This document shows positions 8,525 through 15,645 of a stretch of DNA of 23,827 nucleotides, one piece after another. The DNA lies in the NCBI GenBank assembly GCA_913056425.1, contig CAJXLR010000003.1:1-23827 (forward strand), given 5' to 3'. The DNA comes from an uncultured Bacteroidota bacterium (GTDB lineage Bacteria; Bacteroidota; Bacteroidia; NS11-12g; UBA9320). The notes under the pieces are model-generated. The model was not told where the DNA came from. It did not search any database and saw only the letters and a program-made list of their open reading frames with translations. Each line of letters opens with the position of its first letter. Within the stretch, counting starts at the first letter, position 1. A program made the position numbers and the translations under genes.

Positions 8525-9733
8525 TTACTTCCCAATCGGGATATTTAAACGTGCTTGAGCCATTGCGTTCTGGGGGAGACCTCCGGCCAAAGACTCAATA
8601 CCCGAACAGAATAAATCAAGTCCTCCGCGCTTGAACGGGACAAATACACCCACTCGTGACGCATAAGATCCGAAACCACCAATTTCTAATCCAACCCGCC
8701 AGCGAACATTGCTAGTACTAACTTTTTGTGTGTACACAGCTGAAATCTGGGGAATGTAACCGGCAAAATTTAAATAAGATCCTGTAAACGAAAGGTTCCG
8801 GCTGCTGTCCAGACTTTTTGTAAATGTATAACTTAGCCTAAACGGGGTAATCATAAAGTTGGCTTGTGTTGTATCCGAGAAAAACGAGTTCAACGAATCC
8901 GCTACGTCTATATCACTTCCCGCAGAAAGACTGTTTGAAACATCAAACCCATCGAAACGTTGGTTTGGACTCAATCGCTGAGTGCGCGATTGAGGAACAT
9001 AGATTAAGCCCACATTGCGCAACATCGCTCGGTGAACATCCCCGTTTTCCATCTGTTTCGCCATGGTGTAATCTAACCCGAACCCAAAACCATTAATGAG
9101 CTGGGTTCCTGCTCGACTAAACGTCATGTCAACTTCTTGAAAATCGATGTACTCATTGCTCGAGTCGAACTCTACAATACCACTACCTGCCTGGATGGTG
9201 TTGTTTTGGTGAAAACCGGATAAAGTGAAGCCTACATATTGATATATGGACATTGAAGTATCATACCGTTCAGCACCCAACGATAAAGTTGAGTATTGGT
9301 TGACCTGAAACTCGTTATATGGTTTTAAGTCGATAGATTCTATGTTTCTAGTCCCTTCTAAGGCCAATATTCCTAAGTCTTTATGAAAATATGCGCCAAC
9401 AATTGAGTGGTGTCCTATACCGTACACAGCACTCATGTGTTTAAACATCTTTTGTCCTTTAAGATGCAATACTGCACCGGCCGAAGTATGGAATCCTCCA
9501 CGGTTAGCGGCGCTCATCATGTCAATTTGTTGGTTAACTATGTCTTTGTCCCAATAGTCTTCGGTCACTAAAGATGAACTGAGAAAGTTCGTTTGAATGC
9601 CAGCATTACCGGTTAACTCCAACGCAGAGTAATTCTGCATTGATAAGTCGTCGAATGAAGAGATTGGTGGGTTTTGTGCGAATACGCTGGTAAAGCATAA
9701 AAGCAACAAAAGGGTTTTAAGTCCTTTGTTCAT
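8525..9733 (-). CDS. Putative outer-membrane beta-barrel protein paired with the upstream lipoprotein
   Basis: 402 residues that I cannot place firmly in a family. A signal peptide covers residues 1-19 (LKTLLLLLCFTSVFA, then QNPPI). The rest is rich in alternating polar/hydrophobic strands ending in aromatic and glycine turns (ISAVYTQKVS, VRWRVGLEIGGFGSYASRVGVFVPF), as in outer-membrane barrels. The section from SNSLSAG to the end weakly resembles the C-terminal half of DUF5723 proteins (a short D-SLNSFF segment, then LSYTFTKSLD, then the barrel-like end), but this is a guess from memory. The ATG lies 17 bases inside the end of the upstream lipoprotein gene, so the two are translated from one message and probably act together. 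Confidence 0.75.
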   Translation of the reverse strand: MNKGLKTLLLLLCFTSVFAQNPPISSFDDLSMQNYSALELTGNAGIQTNFLSSSLVTEDYWDKDIVNQQIDMMSAANRGGFHTSAGAVLHLKGQKMFKHMSAVYGIGHHSIVGAYFHKDLGILALEGTRNIESIDLKPYNEFQVNQYSTLSLGAERYDTSMSIYQYVGFTLSGFHQNNTIQAGSGIVEFDSSNEYIDFQEVDMTFSRAGTQLINGFGFGLDYTMAKQMENGDVHRAMLRNVGLIYVPQSRTQRLSPNQRFDGFDVSNSLSAGSDIDVADSLNSFFSDTTQANFMITPFRLSYTFTKSLDSSRNLSFTGSYLNFAGYIPQISAVYTQKVSTSNVRWRVGLEIGGFGSYASRVGVFVPFKRGGLDLFCSGIESLAGGLPQNAMAQARLNIPIGK

Positions 9734-11786
9734 AGGTGAAGTCGCCTAATAGTTTCGTTTTAATTCGGTATGTACTGAACAGTTTTTGGTTGTCGCTGCC
9801 AGGAGTATTGAAAATAGATTTAATGCGCACTTTGGTGGCATCGCGCAGTATGTCCATTTCCATTTCAGATACTTCGGCAGTAATGTAAGATGTCTTTGAG
9901 GCTGTTGTTTTACCGGTAGTTGGGTCTAGTTCAGCGGCCTCAACTTTTTCAGCTCCATCGAATAAGGTGAGAAGCACCTGGTCGTCTTCAGATAAAAATT
10001 CTGCAACCATATTCATTTCGATGGGGAAGTCGTTGTCTACTCGGAGCTTGAATGTACCGCTTTTTATTCGATCGGAATTGGTAAGCGAGTTAAAGTCGAA
10101 GGCTTGTTTCTGAACCAATTGGAGGTTTTTCATTCCAAATTGAACCGGTAAGGCCAACAATAAACGCGCTCTCAGGTAGCTTTCATCTTTCACGAAATCT
10201 CGGTAGTCGTTACTTCCGTTTGGCCGACTAATGATGTCAATGTCTGTTGTGATCTTATCTGGCAAGACCGATAAGAAGTCCTTAATGTTAGAGGTGGACT
10301 TGTCAAAAACGTGCTGTTGTCTGTATGCAGATAATGGTGGATTTGTGGCTCGGCGAAGTAAAATGTCCTGACCAATAACGTTCACATGTTGGAGTGAAAC
10401 CTCCTTGTTGGTGTTGGAGTTAATCGCTTTCAGCTCATTGATTGTCGTGAGTGCTTCAATACCAAAAGCATTTTCTAGGAAGACATTCATGGTTACATCT
10501 TCGAGGTTGAATGCGCCTGAGACATTTTTAAATACCGGAATCTCGTTGGTTTCATTTAAGGAGTATTCCTTGTAGCCAAAATCACCAAAAGCATATTCCG
10601 GTTTAATTTCAACTAAGCCAAATTCGATTTCTACATAATCTTCCAAGGACAAGTCTCGTACAACACCCGAATAAACGGTTCGAGCCGTAAGCTCGCTGTA
10701 TACGGTGTTAAAGAATGGCGGCTGGCTGGGATCTTTACCCTTGTATTGCATCACATACCCATCCAATGGGAACTCGCCTTCAATAATCTGTGTTTGCCCA
10801 GGTTTTGCCGGTGGCACGCGCCATTGCCGGCGGAACGGTTTATTAAAATCTCCGTCTTCACCGCTAAACGGAAACCAGTAATCGATAATGATTTCTTCTT
10901 CAATGGTACTCGCTATGCGCATCTTCACCTTACCGCTTCGCGCTTTTATTTCGGTTACTTGAGCATCTCCAAACTTGTAAACCACCTCTTGTTTGTCTTC
11001 TACCAGAGTTTGTTCCGGAAATATGGCAGTGGCGTATTCGGGCTCTAGTTCACGGACAGACAACCCAAGCCGGATTCCTTTATCGGCATCAATAAGCACC
11101 GGCCCACTGCTGGCTCGAGTCTCGATTAATATGATGCTTCCAACTAGAATACCATCTACCTCCTTGCCGGCTAAATCTATGCTTTGGGTGGCTGAGTCAA
11201 ACGGTGCGATATTGCTGAAGGTGTCTTGGCCAATTAAGCTACCGTCTTTTTTGTTCGAAAGCTTAAAAATGATGTTGTCTATGTATACAGGTAAATCATT
11301 GTGGATGGTAATGTCCAAGAAACCTTTGTTAAACTTTGCCGTTTGAAAAAATTCCTCGCTTACATCAATCTCTTGTTCTCCTTCCGGATTTTCAATACGC
11401 TGAGCATCCAGAGGAAGCGTAAAACCATCAAAGGCCGCAACTTGTGGGTCGATCTCTCGAAGTGTGATGGTATCGGCAAACGTGCGATCTGCGAGAACGA
11501 GCTTGTCTAGAGTGATACGAACCTTGTCGAGCGTATCCGGTACATCCAGGTAGCTTGAAACGCTATCGATTTGATAAACGTATTCATACACCATATTGTA
11601 ACTTCCATCGTCATTTACAACAAGAAGACTGTCGTCTACCAAGTCTTCAAAACCCAAATCGGCGTTGAACAAAGGAGTTTCAATTTGGGTATCCCATCGT
11701 TTTTCATTCATCCGACATCCACTCAGCACTACCAGGGATAATAATGTGATACCAATACTTTTATGCAACAGGGTCTTCATGTACAT
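9717..11786 (-). CDS. Large predicted lipoprotein of unknown function
   Basis: 689 residues. The N-terminal hydrophobic segment ends in a lipobox (VVLSGC), so Cys24 should be lipidated after signal peptidase II cleavage and the mature protein held in a membrane, most likely the outer one. No enzymatic motif is visible. The mature chain is acidic and mostly beta-strand-like, with repeated short sections of the type DITIHNDLPVYIDNIIFKLSNK (173-194 region) and FKLRVDNDFPIEMNMVAEFLS, which suggest stacked beta-sandwich domains. Two start codons are possible (ATG at 11786 or at 11780, MYMK versus MK); I kept the longer. Its 3' end overlaps the barrel-protein gene by 17 bases. Confidence 0.8.
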   Translation of the reverse strand: MYMKTLLHKSIGITLLSLVVLSGCRMNEKRWDTQIETPLFNADLGFEDLVDDSLLVVNDDGSYNMVYEYVYQIDSVSSYLDVPDTLDKVRITLDKLVLADRTFADTITLREIDPQVAAFDGFTLPLDAQRIENPEGEQEIDVSEEFFQTAKFNKGFLDITIHNDLPVYIDNIIFKLSNKKDGSLIGQDTFSNIAPFDSATQSIDLAGKEVDGILVGSIILIETRASSGPVLIDADKGIRLGLSVRELEPEYATAIFPEQTLVEDKQEVVYKFGDAQVTEIKARSGKVKMRIASTIEEEIIIDYWFPFSGEDGDFNKPFRRQWRVPPAKPGQTQIIEGEFPLDGYVMQYKGKDPSQPPFFNTVYSELTARTVYSGVVRDLSLEDYVEIEFGLVEIKPEYAFGDFGYKEYSLNETNEIPVFKNVSGAFNLEDVTMNVFLENAFGIEALTTINELKAINSNTNKEVSLQHVNVIGQDILLRRATNPPLSAYRQQHVFDKSTSNIKDFLSVLPDKITTDIDIISRPNGSNDYRDFVKDESYLRARLLLALPVQFGMKNLQLVQKQAFDFNSLTNSDRIKSGTFKLRVDNDFPIEMNMVAEFLSEDDQVLLTLFDGAEKVEAAELDPTTGKTTASKTSYITAEVSEMEMDILRDATKVRIKSIFNTPGSDNQKLFSTYRIKTKLLGDFTYEQRT

Positions 11787-11789
11787 TTG
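11782..11789 (+). promoter_or_regulatory. Possible -7 element for thiamine pyrophosphokinase
   Basis: TACATTTG matches TAnnTTTG and would start transcription near 11795, about 57 bases before the ATG at 11852. No -33 TTG is found at the normal distance, and the box overlaps the first codons of the divergent lipoprotein gene, so this is weak. Confidence 0.3.
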
Positions 11790-11851
11790 CTTATCGCGCT
11801 ATTAACAAAATACGGTATTTCAAAAGTCTTAGGTGTAATTCAACCGTAATA

Positions 11852-12523
11852 ATGTCATCTCACCACTTTGTTAAGGAAAAGCAGGAACCTGCTTTAATTA
11901 TTGCTAATGGTGAAAGCTGTAGCAACGAATTGTTAAACCAGTTGCTGGAATGGAGCCCCTACATCTTGGTGCTTGACGGAGCTCTGGATCGTGTATTGTC
12001 TCGAGGGATTAAGGTGGATGCGGTTCTGGGAGATTTTGACAGCATCACCACGAGGGAGTTAAACGTTCAAGACGAACAAGAAATACGCTGGATTCACGCA
12101 GAAGATCAAACAAAAACCGACCTAGAAAAGGGTTTAGTTTTTTTGATTCAAGAGGGTCATGAGGCCGTAAACATCGTTTGGGCGACGGGAAGACGGCTCG
12201 ATCATGCACACAACAACCTAATTACAATGGCTAAGTTCCGAAATGAGTTAACGATATGTATGCTTGATGATTATTCGAAAGCGTTCTGCCTTAAGCCATC
12301 ACCCAGTGAATTTGTAAAGCGCTACCCATTACATTCGATACTTTCTTTAATCCCGCTTACAGACGTAAAAGGTGTTTCTACCAAAGGTCTGTTGTATAAT
12401 TTGAACGATGAGAATTTAGAAATTCCCCAGCGTACAGGCAGCAGTAATGAAGTAGTAACGCCTGAAAACGTTACGATTACATTCCAATCCGGAATTCTGA
12501 TTTTAATGGAGTGCTTCGACTGA
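11852..12523 (+). CDS. thiN: Thiamine pyrophosphokinase
   Basis: Transfers pyrophosphate from ATP to thiamine (thiamine + ATP to thiamine diphosphate + AMP), making the cofactor of enzymes such as the two-oxoacid dehydrogenase further down this window. The 223 residues show the family motifs in order: IIANGES (16-22), the DGALDR site (42-47), GDFDS metal-binding motif (60-64), DQTKTDLEKGL (85-95) and TGRRLDH (112-118). A small beta domain follows, with TKGLLYNL and TGSSNE near the thiamine pocket. Length is normal for the family. It is divergent from the lipoprotein gene and stands 99 bases before the PadR gene; the intervening DNA holds that gene's operator. Confidence 0.93.
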   Translation: MSSHHFVKEKQEPALIIANGESCSNELLNQLLEWSPYILVLDGALDRVLSRGIKVDAVLGDFDSITTRELNVQDEQEIRWIHAEDQTKTDLEKGLVFLIQEGHEAVNIVWATGRRLDHAHNNLITMAKFRNELTICMLDDYSKAFCLKPSPSEFVKRYPLHSILSLIPLTDVKGVSTKGLLYNLNDENLEIPQRTGSSNEVVTPENVTITFQSGILILMECFD

Positions 12524-12555
12524 TTTAGAAGTCATTTTGTCGAAAGCGAAGCTGA

Positions 12556-12588
12556 AATATGGTACTTTGTTTTGCATAGTACCATATT
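12556..12588. promoter_or_regulatory. Operator: perfect 11-bp inverted repeat upstream of the PadR gene
   Basis: AATATGGTACT (12556-12566) and AGTACCATATT (12578-12588) are exact reverse complements separated by 11 bases, so the arm centres are 22 bases, about two DNA turns, apart. The right arm lies between the -33 and -7 boxes of the PadR promoter and the -33 TTG sits in the spacer. This is the geometry expected for a dimeric winged-helix repressor that shuts off its own transcription. That PadR is the ligand is inferred from adjacency. Confidence 0.75.
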
Positions 12589-12603
12589 AAGCCTATATAT
12601 TTG
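12572..12603 (+). promoter_or_regulatory. Promoter of the padR-pspC operon
   Basis: TTG at 12572-12574 (-33) and TATATTTG at 12596-12603 (-7, exact TAnnTTTG) are spaced by 21 bases. Transcription would start near 12609, giving a leader of about 14 bases to the ATG at 12623. An in-frame TTG at 12572 is inside the promoter and cannot be the start codon of the message made from it. Confidence 0.65.
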
Positions 12604-12622
12604 CATTGCAATAAAGCTCCAA

Positions 12623-12949
12623 ATGAAACTAGAAAACATACAGGCACAGATGAGGAAGGGCATCCTGGAGTATTGCGTATTAGCAATAATAAACAAGGAA
12701 GAGATCTACGCATCGGACATTATTTCGAAGTTGAAAGAGGCGGATCTCCTAATTGTAGAGGGAACGCTTTACCCATTGCTAACGCGATTAAAAAACGCAG
12801 GATTTCTGGCTTACACTTGGATAGAGTCCGATCAAGGGCCACCCAGAAAGTATTACACAACCACAGAAGAGGGCCAAACTTTTCTGGAGGAACTAGACAA
12901 AACCTGGAAAATTTTAAGTCACTCAGTACAACAACTAACAAACCAATAA
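12623..12949 (+). CDS. PadR-family transcriptional regulator
   Basis: 108 residues from the ATG at 12623 (MKLENIQAQMRKGILEYCVLAII). The protein is a compact PadR winged helix: KGILEYCVLAII, then EIYASDIISKLKEA, VEGTLYPLLTRLKNAGFL and the wing GPPRKYYTTTEEG. A short C-terminal helix would serve dimerisation. PadR proteins repress nearby genes until a signal or ligand releases them. Here the downstream gene, six bases on, codes for a PspC-domain membrane protein, a pairing common in Bacteroidota and suggestive of envelope-stress control. A perfect inverted repeat over its own promoter points to autoregulation of both genes. The start was chosen from the promoter position and the family's usual N-terminus. 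Confidence 0.92.
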   Translation: MKLENIQAQMRKGILEYCVLAIINKEEIYASDIISKLKEADLLIVEGTLYPLLTRLKNAGFLAYTWIESDQGPPRKYYTTTEEGQTFLEELDKTWKILSHSVQQLTNQ

Positions 12950-12955
12950 CAAAGA

Positions 12956-15109
12956 ATGAATAAGATCGTAACGGTTAACATTGGCGGAATTGCAATCACT
13001 ATTGAGGAAGATGCATTCGATGCCTTGCGCGACTATCTAAAACACATTTCAAACCACTTTAAGGATACCGAAAACGGGGATGAGATCATTGCAGATATTG
13101 AGTACAGAATAGGAGAAATGCTCTCGGCAAAACTGTCAGAGCGAAAGATTTCTATTGACGTGGCTGACGTGAAAGGGGTTGCTCAGGTGATGGGTTATCC
13201 CGCCGATTTTGACGACAGCAAAGCCGAAGCAGTAGACGAGAGCCAAGGTGAAACAACCACTGAAAACACGACAACCACAGAAAACGAACAGGGCAAACAA
13301 ACTGAAACAACCAAGGCAAGACGTAAACTGTATCGAGATCCGGAAAACAAGCATCTGGGAGGTGTAATTGGGGGGTTGGCAGTTTACTTCGACTTAGATG
13401 CAACGATTCTTCGTATCCTCTGGCTCATCGCATTCTTCGCGTTTGGCCTTAGCTTCTGGGTGTACATTATTTTATGGGCCGTGATTCCGGAAGCCAAAAC
13501 AGCTTCGGAGCGATTGGAAATGCGCGGTGAATCACCAACGGTTGAAAGCATAAAAAAAAACATACATGAGGAGGCCAAGGCGGCTTATGATCGTGTAACA
13601 AGTCCTGAGACGCATAGAAGTGTATCGCGTTTTACCGATAAGGTCGTACATCTCGTTACCAGCATTCTTGGTGTTGCTTTCAAGTTTGTTGGGGTTTTTG
13701 CGATTTTGGCAATAGGCTTTGCCTTAGTTGGGTTGCTAATTGGTTTATTTACAACAACTTCTGGACTGGTAATTGGTCGAGATTTCTTTAGTGCTGATGC
13801 ATTGCACTTTGCCACCACCAGTTTTCCCGGCTGGATTCTTCGTATTGCAGGATACTTGATTGTGGCTCTACCTCTTGTGTATGTTGCCATACTGATTTTA
13901 CCATCATTGATGGATGTCAATAAACCTTCAAAATCGGTGCGACAAGGACTTATCTCAACCTGGATTATAGCCGTGCTTGTTGCTATTGGAAGCATACTGT
14001 TTAGTTCACAACAGTTTAGGTCTCGTGGGTCTGTTCAGCGAACTGAGACGATAAACCTAACATCTGACACGATTATAGTTAAGGTGGATGCTGATCGGTT
14101 AACCGACTACGCGGTTGCGAGTCGACATGTTGAGCTTGATGTAATCCAAAATGAGGGAGATCTCTGTCAGCTTTCGATATACAAATCGGCACTCGGAAAG
14201 AATAACGATCGTGCACGTGAGAGCACCAGTTTGATTCAAGACGGATATCGGATGGTGAATAACACCTTGGTCATCCATGAACGCGTATTGATAACAAACC
14301 CTGACGAAGTACATGTGCCTCGTTTAAAGCTAACATTGCGCTTACCCGTTGGCAAGACGGTTCTATTTCACTCAAATTCCGGTGAAATAATTTCAGACAT
14401 TAAAAACATCCAAAACATTTGGGATCCGGAGATGGCAGGTAAAGCTTTTGAGATGACGGATGCCGGGTTGAATTGCCTCGATTGTTCATCCACCCCAAAG
14501 GGGAAGACGGAGTCGTTTACAAAGGTTGAAGCTGAGGATGCTTTACGGATTGAGCTTCTTCATGGGGAAGACTTTGTCGTAGACATACCAGAGCACGATG
14601 GCAAACCGATTGCTCGATACGACATACGTGGTGGTGTGTTGCACATTGAGCGACAGATTCAACCACCCAAGGATTTCAGTAGACCGATTCGCGTTCAATG
14701 CCCATCCATCACCAAGATAGATTTGGAAGAGCTTTGTTTTTTGAAGGCCGACTTGAAAAACAATCAACAAGAATACTTGGAGATTGACGGGGATGCTGCT
14801 GCAAAATTTGTAATCGAAGGAATAAAATCAGAAAAAGTGTCCGTAAACTTAGATGCGGCCAGCAGTGCCGAGCTTAGTGGAGAAGTTAACATCCTTTTTG
14901 TCGACTTAGATGCGACATCAAAACTTGAGTCCACTAGTCTAAAAGCACAAACAGTAAATGTGGAAATGGACGCGGCTACCAAAGCAAGTGTTTGGGCAGA
15001 AGAAGAGATTGATGGGAAGATCTCATCTGCTTCAAAGCTCAAGTATCGGGGATCCGCTGAAAACAAGGTTAAAACCGACTTGAGTTCGTCGGTTACGCGA
15101 ATGGACTAG
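12956..15109 (+). CDS. PspC-domain membrane protein with adhesin-head-like (DUF2807 type) C-terminal region
   Basis: 717 residues. Residues 1-90 are a small cytoplasmic domain (TVNIGGIAITIEEDAF, then DIEYRIGEMLSAKLSERK). A Thr/Glu-rich linker covers 92-120. The PspC domain spans about 123-182 (LYRDPENKHLGGVIGGLAVYF, then the first transmembrane helix). Further helices lie near 231-270, 292-318 and 331-350. The remaining half faces the periplasm or outside and ends in strand repeats of the DUF2807 (GIN-type) sort: VNLDAASSAELSG, VDLDATSKLEST, VEMDAATKASVW. PspC proteins sense or buffer stress on the inner membrane; the role here is inferred. The operon with PadR is tight. Its stop overlaps the DCC gene in CTAG. 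Confidence 0.88.
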   Translation: MNKIVTVNIGGIAITIEEDAFDALRDYLKHISNHFKDTENGDEIIADIEYRIGEMLSAKLSERKISIDVADVKGVAQVMGYPADFDDSKAEAVDESQGETTTENTTTTENEQGKQTETTKARRKLYRDPENKHLGGVIGGLAVYFDLDATILRILWLIAFFAFGLSFWVYIILWAVIPEAKTASERLEMRGESPTVESIKKNIHEEAKAAYDRVTSPETHRSVSRFTDKVVHLVTSILGVAFKFVGVFAILAIGFALVGLLIGLFTTTSGLVIGRDFFSADALHFATTSFPGWILRIAGYLIVALPLVYVAILILPSLMDVNKPSKSVRQGLISTWIIAVLVAIGSILFSSQQFRSRGSVQRTETINLTSDTIIVKVDADRLTDYAVASRHVELDVIQNEGDLCQLSIYKSALGKNNDRARESTSLIQDGYRMVNNTLVIHERVLITNPDEVHVPRLKLTLRLPVGKTVLFHSNSGEIISDIKNIQNIWDPEMAGKAFEMTDAGLNCLDCSSTPKGKTESFTKVEAEDALRIELLHGEDFVVDIPEHDGKPIARYDIRGGVLHIERQIQPPKDFSRPIRVQCPSITKIDLEELCFLKADLKNNQQEYLEIDGDAAAKFVIEGIKSEKVSVNLDAASSAELSGEVNILFVDLDATSKLESTSLKAQTVNVEMDAATKASVWAEEEIDGKISSASKLKYRGSAENKVKTDLSSSVTRMD

Positions 15110-15510
15110 TCAAGAAATAAACTACGTTCTTCAGGACTTGGTAGTCGGCATGTTTCTTTTCGCCCAAACCACTTATATCGGTTTCGGGCAATTAAGTTGT
15201 ATACGGCATCACGAATAAACGGCGGCACAACAAGAAACAAAGACGTTAACGACCAAGGGAACCCTAACTGTCTGGCAACCATCAACGCCGCTGTCGACCG
15301 AAAGTAAACCTTGTTGTCTTTTGATAAAACAAAGCTATCCGGGTGCTCCAAGTCGATGTTTACATCACCTAAGACGTCTTTGGCCGTTTCGCCTTGTAAC
15401 GGGGCAAACCGAAACACACGCTTTTTGTCGCGTGTGATCACGAAGTCTACACTGTTGTTGCACAAGTTGCAGTGACCATCGAAGAACAATATTGTTGTTG
15501 TGGTTGACAT
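15106..15510 (-). CDS. DCC-family (DUF393) thiol-disulfide oxidoreductase-like protein
   Basis: 134 residues from the ATG at 15510. The diagnostic start is ILFFDGHCNLCNNSV, with a CxxC pair at Cys14 and Cys17, followed by FAPLQGETAK. The DUF393 family is named for its DCC motif and is assumed to have a thioredoxin-like fold and redox activity, but its substrates are generally unknown. A TTG at 15531 would add seven residues, yet it falls inside a good minus-strand -7 box, so the ATG is preferred. The stop shares the CTAG at 15106-15109 with the convergent PspC-protein gene. The final CRLPSPEERSLFLD tail is usual for the family. Confidence 0.9.
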   Translation of the reverse strand: MSTTTTILFFDGHCNLCNNSVDFVITRDKKRVFRFAPLQGETAKDVLGDVNIDLEHPDSFVLSKDNKVYFRSTAALMVARQLGFPWSLTSLFLVVPPFIRDAVYNLIARNRYKWFGRKETCRLPSPEERSLFLD

Positions 15511-15528
15511 CCCGCTCTGATTAGCTAA

Positions 15529-15536
15529 CAAAGGTA
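15529..15536 (-). promoter_or_regulatory. -7 promoter element for the DCC-family gene
   Basis: The minus strand reads TACCTTTG, an exact TAnnTTTG, with the ATG at 15510 about 19 bases on. The predicted transcript would start near 15523. No clear -33 TTG is seen, though TTTA lies 17 bases upstream. Confidence 0.45.
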
Positions 15537-15548
15537 CGTTACAATATG

Positions 15549-15579
15549 TTGAGTAAACGCCTTGTTTTACCTACTTTTG
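15549..15579 (+). promoter_or_regulatory. Promoter of the fused E1 gene
   Basis: TTG at 15549-15551 (-33) and TACTTTTG at 15572-15579 (-7, exact TAnnTTTG) are spaced by 20 bases, close to ideal for the Bacteroidota primary sigma factor. Transcription would start near 15585, leaving a leader of about 60 bases to the ATG at 15646. Confidence 0.65.
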
Positions 15580-15645
15580 CACCACGAAAATCTGCCTCAA
15601 AACAACTGAGAATAACAGGTTTCCGTACCGCACAAATCCTTTTAC

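Noticed and set aside
12513..12547. GCTTCGAC / GTCGAAAGC inverted repeat after thiN as a terminator
   Set aside because: The arms need a bulge, the loop is 18 bases, the left arm is within the thiN coding end and there is no T-run.
15511..15531. TTG at 15531 as the start of the DCC-family gene
   Set aside because: It lies inside an exact minus-strand TAnnTTTG box and the ATG at 15510 gives the family's usual N-terminus.
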